Made by a program: the position numbers and the translations under genes | Notes under the pieces: generated by a model | What the model was told of the DNA's origin: nothing | The model's database searches: none | Seen by the model: the letters and a program-made list of their open reading frames with translations, nothing else | Shown: one piece after another, positions 54,464 through 64,000 of the stretch | How positions within the stretch are numbered: position 1 is the stretch's first letter | Layout of the letters: each line of letters starts with the position of its first letter | Origin: Acanthosepion esculentum | Lineage: Eukaryota; Mollusca; Cephalopoda; Sepiida; Sepiidae | Length of the DNA: 64,000 nucleotides | Assembly (NCBI GenBank): GCA_964036315.1 | Contig: OZ038480.1 | Coordinates: 12,207,305-12,271,304 of the forward strand | Direction: 5' to 3'

Positions 54464-54474
54464 GGAAGAGATTA

Positions 54475-55306
<832 letters not shown>

Positions 55307-55355
<49 letters not shown>
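55307..55355. repeat. (TA)n microsatellite
   Basis: TA run. Confidence 0.97.
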
Positions 55356-55356
<1 letters not shown>

Positions 55357-55384
55357 TCTTCCATATATGTTCCTAGCCCCTCTC

Positions 55385-55445
55385 ATCTACAGGCCATCAC
55401 TTGTTTCGCTGGAGGCATCACAATTTTCATCAGCGATTCTAGTTA
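55385..55445 (-). ncRNA. Hammerhead-core-like motif, poorly paired
   Basis: Minus strand has CTGATGA (55435-55429), 19 nt without a clear stem, GAAA, then CAAGTGATGG. Probably a PLE end. No stem I or II is convincing. Confidence 0.35.
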
Positions 55446-55559
55446 CTATATCAGTAGAGTAAGCTTGAATTACTTAAAACTCAATAACTTGAATTTCCTT
55501 TTAGGGATTTTTTTAAACAATTAATTCAGTTGCCAAACAAAACTGGTGTTAAACTTTTA

Positions 55560-58500
55560 GGTAGTTTCAACAGGTTTTATTAAGGTTATTGGATTTATTA
55601 TAAAAAACTGCAGTCCAAGTTATTATGCAAAACCAGAAAATCACTTTTTACTTCAATAATAAAATAAAATAATCAACAATTTATGAACACCTATACTGGA
55701 ACAAATAACAAGCACATATAAGTCTTTGAAGCATTTTCATTAATATATAGTAACCCTTCTAAATAACAGCCAATACTTCATTATTCATTTATGAAATGAT
55801 GTAAATAGTGTAAATAGTTACAATCCTTCATCTCAGAGATATAGACAGATCCTGAAGAAGGCTGAAACGTACAACAGTCGAAACCTTGTGAATATGGCAA
55901 TAAATATCGGGACAACATTCCGAACGATGTAATAGTGTAAATAGTTACAATCACTCATCTCAGAGATATAGACAGATCCTGAAGAAGGCTGAAACGTACA
56001 ACAGTCGAAACCTTGTGAATATGGCAATAAATATGGGGGCAACATTCCGAACGATGTAATAGTGTAAATAGTTACAATCACTCATCTCAGAGATATAGAC
56101 AGATCCTGAAGAAGGCTGAAACGTACAACAGTCGAAACCTTGTGAATATGGCAATAAATATGGGGACAACATTCCGAACGATGTAATAGTGTAAATAGTT
56201 ACAATCACTCATCTCAGAGATATAGACAGATCCTGAAGAAGGCTGAAACGTACAACAGTCGAAACCTTGTGAATATGGCAATAAATATGGGGACAACATT
56301 CCGAAAGATGTAATAGTGTAAATAGTTACAATCACTCATCTCAGAGATATAGACAGATCCTGAAGAAGGCTGAAACGTACAACAGTCGAAACCTTGTGAA
56401 TATGGCAATAAATATGGGGACAACATTCCGAACGATGTAAATAGTGTAAATAGTTATAATCCCTCATCTCAGAGATATAGACAGATCCTGAAGAAGGCTG
56501 AAACGTACAACAGTCGAAACCTTGTGAATATGGCAATAAATATGGGGGCAACATTCCGAACGATGTAATAGTGTAAATAGTTACAATCACTCATCTCAGA
56601 GATATAGACAGATCCTTAAGAAGGCTGAAACGTACAACAGTCGAAACCTTGTGAATATGGCAATAAATATGGGGACAACATTCCGAACGATGTAATAGTG
56701 TAAATAGTTACAATCCGTCATCTCAGAGATATAGACAGATCCTGAAGAAGGCTGAAACGTACAACAGTCGAAACCTTGTGAATATGGCAATAAATATGGG
56801 GACAACATTCCGAACGATGTAATAGTGTAAATAGTTACAATCACTCATCTCAGAGATATAGACAGATCCTGAAGAAGGCTGAAACGTACAACAGTCGAAA
56901 CCTTGTGAATATGGCAATAAATATGGGGACAACATTCCGAACGATGTAAATAGTGTAAATAGTTATAATCCCTCATCTCAGAGATATAGACAGATCCTGA
57001 AGAAGGCTGAAACGTACAACAGTCGAAACCTTGTGAATATGGCAATAAATATGGGGGCAACATTCCGAACGATGTAATAGTGTAAATATATACAATCATT
57101 CATCTCAGAGATATAGACAGATCCTGAAGAAGGTTGAAACGTACAACAGTCGAAACCTTGTGAATATGGCAATAAATATGGGGACAACATTCCGAACGAT
57201 GTAATAGTGTAAATAGTTACAAACACTCATCTCAGAGATATAGACAGATCCTGAAGAAGGCTGAAACGTACAACAGTCGAAACCTTGTGAATATGGCAAT
57301 AAATATGGGGACAACATTCCGAACGATGTAAATAGTGTAAATAGTTATAATCCCTCATCTCAGAGATATAGACAGATCCTGAAGAAGGCTGAAACGTACA
57401 ACAGTCGAAACCTTGTGAATATGGCAATAAATATGGGGACAACATTCCGAACGATGTAATAGTGTAAATAGTTACAATCACTCATCTCAGAGATATAGAC
57501 AGATCCTGAAGAAGGCTGAAACGTACAACAGTCGAAACCTTGTGAATATGGCAATAAATATGGGGACAACATTCCGAACGATGTAATAGTGTAAATAGTT
57601 ACAATCACTCATCTCAGAGATATAGACAGATCCTTAAGAAGGCTGAAACGTACAACAGTCGAAACCTTGTGAATATGGCCATAAATATGGGGACAACATT
57701 CCGAACGATGTAATAGTGTAAATAGTTACAATCCGTCATCTCAGAGATATAGACAGATCCTGAAGAAGGCTGAAACGTACAACAGTCGAAACCTTGTGAA
57801 TATGGCAATAAATATGGGGACAACATTCCGAACGATGTAATAGTGTAAATAGTTACAATCACTCATCTCAGAGATATAGACAGATCCTGAAGAAGGCTGA
57901 AACGTACAACAGTCGAAACCTTGTGAATATGGCAATAAATATGGGGACAACATTCAGAACGATGTAAATAGTGTAAATAGTTATAATCCCTCATCTCAGA
58001 GATATAGACAGATCCTGAAGAAGGCTGAAACGTACAACAGTCGAAACCTTGTGAATATGGCAATAAATATGGGGGCAACATTCCGAACGATGTAATAGTG
58101 TAAATATATACAATCACTCATCTCAGAGATATAGACAGATCCTGAAGAAGGTTGAAACGTACAACAGTCGAAACCTTGTGAATATGGCAATAAATATGGG
58201 GACAACATTCCGAACGATGTAATAGTGTAAATAGTTACAAACACTCATCTCAGAGATATAGACAGATCCTGAAGAAGGCTGAAACGTACAACAGTCGAAA
58301 CCTTGTGAATATGGCAATAAATATGGGGACAACATTTCGAACGATGTAAATAGTGTAAATAGTTATAATCCCTCATCTCAGAGATATAGACAGATCCTGA
58401 AGAAGGCTGAAACGTACAACAGTCGAAACCTTGTGAATATGGCAATAAATATGGGGACAACATTCCGAACGATGTAATAGTGTAAATAGTTACAATCACT

Positions 58501-61500
58501 CATCTCAGAGATATAGACAGATCCTGAAGAAGGCTGAAACGTACAACAGTCGAAACCTTGTGAATATGGCAATAAATATGGGGACAACATTCCGAACGAT
58601 GTAATAGTGTAAATAGTTACAATCACTCATCTCAGAGATATAGACAGATCCTGAAGAAGGCTGAAACGTACAACAGTCGAAACCTTGTGAATATGGCAAT
58701 AAATATGGGGACAACATTCCGAACGATGTAAATAGTGTAAATAGTTATAATCCCTCATCTCAGAGATATAGACAGATCCTGAAGAAGGCTGAAACGTACA
58801 ACAGTCGAAACCTTGTGAATATGGCAATAAATATGGGGGCAACATTCCGAACGATGTAATAGTGTAAATAGTTACAATCACTCATCTCAGAGATATAGAC
58901 AGATCCTGAAGAAGGCTGAAACGTACAACAGTCGAAACCATGTTAATATGGCAATAAATATGGGGACAACATTCCGAACGATGTAATAGTGTAAATAGTT
59001 ACAATCCCTCATCTCAGAGATATAGACAGATCCTGAAGAAGGCTGAAACGTACAACAGTCGAAACCTTGTGAATATGGCAATAAATATGGGGACAACATT
59101 CCGAACGATGTAATAGTGTAAATAGTTACAATCACTCATCTCAGAGATATAGACAGATCCTGAAGAAGGCTGAAACGTACAACAGTCGAAACCTTGTGAA
59201 TATGGCAATAAATATGGGGACAACATTCCGAACGATGTAAATAGTGTAAATAGTTATAATCGCTCATCTCAGAGATATAGACAGATCCTGAAGAAGGCTG
59301 AAACGTACAACAGTCGAAACCTTGTGAATATGGCAATAAATATGGGGGCAACATTCCGAACGATGTAATAGTGTAAATAGTTACAATCACTCATCTCAGA
59401 GATATAGACAGATCCTGAAGAAGGCTGAAACGTACAACAGTCGAAACCTTGTGATTATGGCAATAAATATGGGGGCAACATTCCGAACGATGTAATAGTG
59501 TAAATAGTTACAATCACTCATCTCAGAGATATAGACAGATCCTGAAGAAGGCTGAAACGTACAACAGTCGAAACCTTGTGAATATGGCAATAAATATGGG
59601 GGCAACATTCCGAACGATGTAATAGTGTAAATAGTTACAATCACTCATCTCAGAGATATAGACAGATCCTGAAGAAGGCTGAAACGTACAACAGTCGAAA
59701 CCTTGTGAATATGGCAATAAATATGGGGGCAACATTCCGAACGATGTAATAGTGTAAATAGTTACAATCACTCATCTCAGAGATATAGACAGATCCTGAA
59801 GAAGGCTGAAACGTACAACAGTCGAAACCTTGTGAATATGGCAATAAATATGGGGACAACATTCCGAACGATGTAAATAGTGTAAATAGTTATAATCCCT
59901 CATCTCAGAGATATAGACAGATCCTGAAGAAGGTTGAAACGTACAACAGTCGAAACCTTGTGAATATGGCAATAAATATGGGGACAACATTCCGAACGAT
60001 GTAATAGTGTAAATAGTTACAATCACTCATCTCAGAGATATAGACAGATCCTGAAGAAGGCTGAAACGTACAACAGTCGAAACCTTGTGAATATGGCAAT
60101 AAATATGGGGACAACATTCCGAACGATGTAAATAGTGTAAATAGTTATAATCCCTCATCTCAGAGATATAGACAGATCCTGAAGAAGGCTGAAACGTACA
60201 ACAGTCGAAACCTTGTGAATATGGCAATAAATATGGGGGCAACATTCCGAACGATGTAATAGTGTAAATAGTTACAATCACTCATCTCAGAGATATAGAC
60301 AGATCCTGAAGAAGGCTGAAACGTACAACAGTCGAAACCTTGTGAATATGGCAATAAATATGGGGGCAACATTCCGAACGATGTAATAGTGTAAATAGTT
60401 ACAATCACTCATCTCAGAGATATAGACAGATCCTGAAGAAGGCTGAAACGTACAACAGTCGAAACCTTGTGAATATGGCAATAAATATGGGGACAACATT
60501 TCGAACGATGTAATAGTGTAAATAGTTATAATCCCTCATCTCAGAGATATAGACAGATCCTGATGAAGGCTGAAACGTACAACAGTCGAAACCTTGTGAA
60601 TATGGCAATAAATATGGGGACAACATTCCGAACGATGTAAATAGTGTAAATAGTTACAATCCCTCATCTCAGAGATATAGACAGATCCTGAAGAAGGCTG
60701 AAACGTACAACAGTCGAAACCTTGTGAATATGGCAATAAATATGGGGACAATATTCCGAACGATGTAAATAGTGTAAATAGTTACAATCCCTCATCTCAG
60801 AGATATAGACAGATCCTGAAGAAGGCTGAAACGTACAACAGTCGAAACCTTGTGAATATGGCAATAAATATGGGGGCAACATTCCGAACGATGTAATAGT
60901 GTAAATAGTTACAATCACTCATCTCAGAGATATAGACAGATCCTGAAGAAGGCTGAAACGTACAACAGTCGAAACCTTGTGAATATGGCAATAAATATGG
61001 GGACAACATTCCGAACGATGTAATAGTGTAAATAGTTACAATCACTCATCTCAGAGATATAGACATATGTCCATTGATTTCCTTAAAGTTTTTACTTCAG
61101 CAGGTTCAATTTCCAACATGGTGGTTTCAGTTGCTACCCATGGATTTTCTTTGATGTCATATTGTGTGTCACCTTCATGTAATTTCATCTTCACAATTGG
61201 CTATAGATATTCGATGTTCAAACCAAGACTTTATGGTGGCCACTCGATTATCTTCTACCCTGTAAACCTTTTACGCTAAAGATTTTCAGAGGTAAGCTTA
61301 GATACACGAGCAGGAGAATAGTTGTGCATAAATACACACTTCAATTTGAAACTGCGAGACTTGCACCATTCAAATAAATTCTTGTCCATAAAATCACAAC
61401 AATTAGCTCTGTTTAACTTAACTCCTTCATCGACTTTGGATGGTTCAATGAAAATTGACAAATAAAAAAAAAAAAATGACGTAATACCCAGCCACCGGTT

Positions 61501-61560
61501 GAAAAGTGGTAGAGTAAAATGATTGAATGCCCAGACACCGGTTGAAAGGTGGATAAACAC
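55560..61560 (-). mobile_element. Tc1-like element A, interrupted by the 127-bp satellite
   Basis: Left part 55560-55795 and right part 61066-61560 correspond to the continuous Tc1 sequence at 62355-62720. The minus-strand translation of the right part gives DKNLFEWCKSRSFKLKCVFM, HNYSPARVSKLT (the second catalytic region, with the usual DN changed) and KMKLHEGDTQYDIKENPWVA. It then reads VKTLRKSMD, where the satellite starts. The satellite thus entered just before the C-terminal end of a dead transposase. Confidence 0.75.
55796..61065. repeat. 127-bp satellite array, about 41 units, S5-tail derived
   Basis: Near-identical units of 127 or 128 bp (GATGTAATAGTG versus GATGTAAATAGTG). Each contains ATCTCAGAGATATAGACAGA, CCTGAAGAAGGCTGAAACG, TACAACAGTCGAAACCTTG and GGCAATAAATATGGGG. 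The variants at 56716, 57085 and 57129 recur 1018 bp later, showing an eight-unit higher-order duplication (about 56.3-57.3 against 57.3-58.3 kb). The unit carries a hammerhead-core-like order: CTGAAGA, GGCTG/CAGTC stem, GAAA. The 70-84-codon minus-strand frames are only this repeat. Confidence 0.97.
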
Positions 61561-61689
61561 TTGAAATTATTTTTATAACTACCATGAAACATTACATACC
61601 AATTATTTGTGAATTTTGACTAAGGAGCTCAGGCAGAAGGGTTAAAATTGTTCAAGAACGAAAGGCTCAAAGGGTTACGCGTAAAAACA

Positions 61690-62240
61690 AAGCTTGAGGT
61701 AGTTTAAATATGTTTTATTAAAGTTATTGGATTTATTGTAAAAACTGCAGTTTGAAAACCCAGAAAATCACTTTTTACTTCAATCAAAAGGTAATAAAAT
61801 CATCAACAATCTATGAATACCTATACTGGAACAAATACATATAAGTATTTTCATTAATATAGTAACCCTAGTAAATAACAGCCAACACTCCATTATCCAT
61901 TTATGAAATTATGTAAATAGTGTAAATAGTTACAATCCCTCATCTCAGAGATATAGACAGATCCTGAAGAAGGCTGAAGCGTACAACAGTCGAAACCTTG
62001 TGAATATGGCAATAAATATGGCGACAACATTCCGAAAGATGTAAATAGTGTAAATAGTTATAATCCCTCATCTCAGAGATATAGACAGATGTCCATTGAT
62101 TTCCATAAAGTTTTTACTTCAGCGGTTCAATTTCCAACCTGGGGGTTTAAATTTCTACCTATGGATGTACTTTGATGTCAAATGGTTTATCCCCTTCATG
62201 TAATTTCATCTTCATAATTAACCATAGATTTATATAGAGT
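61690..62240 (-). mobile_element. Tc1-like element B with 1.4 satellite units at the same site
   Basis: Left part 61690-61917 and right part 62091-62240 match element A. The satellite piece (61918-62090) has the same two junctions: left ATCCATTTATGAAATTATG, right GACAGATGTCCATTGATTT. Shared junctions imply that the insertion predates the duplication. Confidence 0.8.
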
Positions 62241-62354
62241 GTCTGAAACTATTATGCAAGTTAGATAAAGCTCTATAACTCGAATTTGCTTTGAATATTC
62301 TGTGTGAAATGTTAAACAATTTAGACGTCAAAACAAATCTTGAGTTAAATATTT

Positions 62355-62720
62355 ATATAGTTTCAATATTTTTATTAAAGTTATTATATTTATTATAAAA
62401 ACTGCAGTTTGAATTTATGATGAACCAGAAAATCGTTTTTACTTCAATAAGAAGCGAATAAAATCATCAACAGTTGATCAATACCTACAATAGAACAAAT
62501 AACAAAAATATATAAGACTTTGAAGCATTTGCATCTTAATATAAGGATCCTTCGTCCAAATAACAGCTATCAATCGATTATCTATTGATTTTGTTTCCGA
62601 CATTGTGGTTTTAATTGCTTCCCATAGGTCTGTTTTTCTGTCATATTGTTTGCCACATTTACATAATTCTTCTTCCCAGTTGACCATAGATTTTCGATTG
62701 GATTCATATCGGCACTTATC
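62355..62720 (-). pseudogene. Tc1-like element C, uninterrupted transposase C terminus
   Basis: Minus strand: ADMNPIENLW, then after a frameshift CGKQYDRKTDLWEAIKTTMS and ETKSIDNRLIAVIWTKDPYIKM. This is the C-terminal end of Tc1 transposases (D.NPIEN.W..LK ... DLW.A....W... I..L..SM..R..AVI..KG.YI). The catalytic third acidic position lies in the NPIENLW block. The 3' UTR continues to 62355. Confidence 0.8.
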
Positions 62721-62947
62721 TTCTCTCTTATAAACATTTAAACGTTAAACAGATTCATGGGAAACTTTAAATACATTAGAAGGGGCGTGTAACTCACAGA
62801 GAAGAAAACCCCTATAAACAAAAAGCGATAACAATTACTGAACATGAACATCCTATTTTTCAGAGAAGAAAAAAAACATTTCAGAGAAATATTTTATAAA
62901 TTTCAACCGACAGAAAAATTGGCCAATCAGTGTCTGCCGAATGTTTC

Positions 62948-62951
<4 letters not shown>
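62721..62951. other. No gene seen
   Basis: AT-rich. May include the rest of Tc1 copy C in decayed form. Confidence 0.4.

Positions 62952-62997
<46 letters not shown>
62952..62997. repeat. (TA)n microsatellite, insertion target of the next element
   Basis: TA run. Tc1 elements insert at TA, and the terminal repeat of the next element starts at its end. Confidence 0.97.
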
Positions 62998-63000
<3 letters not shown>

Positions 63001-64000
63001 GTTGGACAAAGTAATTGAAACACTTATTAAATTCAAAGAAGATTTATTTAATATGGAGTTGGTCCTCCTTTAGCCTCACATACAGCTTTAATACGTCTAG
63101 GAATGGAATCATACAGCTTCCTGACTTCATCCAGAGGAATTTTCTGCCATTCTTCCATTAACAATTGCTCTATCTCTTTAAGACACGACGGTGGAGGATA
63201 GCGGCTCCTAACTTGTCGCTCCAAAATGCACCACAAATGTTCCATAATAGATATCTGGAGATTGGGGAAGCCACTGCAGTTGTTCTAGGTCATTTTCAGG
63301 CTCTTCATTCCAATTCCTAACCACTCGAGCGGTATGTATTGGAGCATTATCGTCTTGGAAGGTGCAGTCGTCATCAGGGAATAAAGTCTGGGCCATTAGA
63401 TGAATATGATTTCCCAAAATGTTCAGGTAATCTTTGCTGTTGATTTTACCATGCATTGGACCGAGACATTTCCATGATATGGTGGTCAAAACTATCACTG
63501 ATCCACCTCCATGCTTCACTGTTAGAAGAAGGCAGTGAGAGTTGTAAGCTTCTTTGGGCTGCCTCTACACACAAACTTGCCCTGAATTTGGGAAAAGAGA
63601 AAAACTGGACTCGTCTGAATTGCTTCCATTGGTCTGCAGGCCAGGCATTGTGATCTCTGCTCCACTTCAACCATTTCTGAATGTTGCGAGTGGAGAGAAG
63701 AGGTTTCTTTACGGCGGCTCTTCCATGATATTCAGCCTTATGGAGCTCATGTCGAACAGTTTTAGTAGAAACGGGACTATTCAGATGATTATTCAACTCA
63801 GCAGTCATTTTGGCCGCAGTAGTCCGATGATTTTTTGCCACATTGAGTTTCAATGCATGTCGGTCCCTGTCAGTAAGTTTGTAAGTTCGGCCCGAATTGC
63901 TACGGTAGCTAGAGGTTTTGCCTTGTTTCTAGAATTGTGTCATAGTTCTTGATATGGAAGCTCTTGAAAAACCAAACAGTTCAGCAACCTTAGTGATCGA
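62998..64000 (-). mobile_element. Tc1-like DNA transposon, 5' part beyond the window
   Basis: The terminal repeat GGGGTTGGACAAAGTAATTG starts at 62998 against (TA)n. The transposase coding strand is minus, so the 3' end of the element is here and the 5' end lies past 64000. Confidence 0.9.
63048..64000 (-). pseudogene. Tc1-like transposase, frameshifted and partial
   Basis: From right to left: an N-terminal helix-turn-helix piece near 63998-63930 (VAELFGFSRASISRTMTQF, then a stop), LTDRDRHALKLNVAKNHRTT and STKTVRHELHKAEYHGRAAV (63860-63720). Then FSLFPNSGQVCVWRQPKEAY in a shifted frame, and HGGGSVIVLTTISWKCLGPM (63519-63460). The second catalytic block is FQDDNAPIHTARVVRNW (about 63365-63310). 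QWLPQSPDI is followed by a short deletion or shift before MEHLWCILERQVRSRYPP, and the end is RIKAVCEAKGGPTPY at 63048. At least two frameshifts and one stop make it inactive. Confidence 0.9.

Noticed and set aside
55385..55445. Active hammerhead ribozyme
   Set aside because: CTGATGA and GAAA are present but neither stem I nor stem II pairs convincingly, so it is listed only as core-like.
55833..61045. Dozens of 70-84-codon minus-strand frames with SFGML, PYLLPYSQGFDCCTFQ-like peptides
   Set aside because: They repeat every 127 bp and simply trace the satellite unit.

Overview
This window reads as nuclear DNA of an animal, most likely a coleoid cephalopod such as an octopus. It is AT-rich and packed with long (TA)n, (ATCT)n, (CT)n and (GT)n tracts. 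It also holds tRNA-derived SINEs, LINE 3' ends, Penelope-like elements (PLEs) with GIY-YIG endonuclease domains, and Tc1/mariner relics, all of which fit a mollusc. The species call is inference. I found no convincing host protein-coding gene or exon, and nearly every long open frame is an artefact of repeats.

Layout. 0-12.8 kb: LINE C-terminal fragments on both strands, a foldback element, repeats carrying hammerhead ribozymes, a solo-LTR-like repeat, and a tandem pair of tRNA-headed units with a hammerhead (8.0-8.4 kb). 12.8-16.8 kb: an AT-rich minisatellite with higher-order structure, interrupted by a defective mariner with long inverted repeats. 16.8-24.4 kb: SINEs, tetranucleotide arrays and quiet AT-rich DNA. 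24.4-29 kb: foldbacks, a PLE remnant ending in a hammerhead motif, and a type-II-tRNA-like SINE. 29-36.8 kb: SINEs, a 5S-rRNA-like sequence joined to a tRNA SINE, the only extended unique GC-richer DNA (32.3-33.3 kb), and a 30-bp minisatellite. 36.8-43.6 kb: more SINE and LINE fragments and foldbacks. 43.7-53.7 kb: at least four PLE copies or fragments. 54-64 kb: an inverted duplicated repeat with hammerheads, then a ~5.3 kb satellite of 127-bp units lodged in a decayed Tc1 element, and a second Tc1-like transposase that runs off the window.

The unifying signal is small self-cleaving RNA. Hammerhead ribozyme motifs (CTGANGA box, stem II, GAAA box, short stem III ending in UH, stem I) occur in several unrelated repeat families. 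The best copies are at 8297-8341 (-), 50627-50671 (+) and 52583-52626 (-). A 318-nt unit lies between two successive hammerhead cleavage positions at 7986-8303 and carries a tRNA-like pol III promoter, which suggests a SINE/retrozyme hybrid. The large 127-bp satellite repeats a hammerhead-core-like motif that shows stem II covariation across the window. PLEs in the window probably supply the reverse transcription machinery. Hammerheads in PLEs and in animal retrozymes are established; the tRNA-headed arrangement and the satellite link seen here are inferences.
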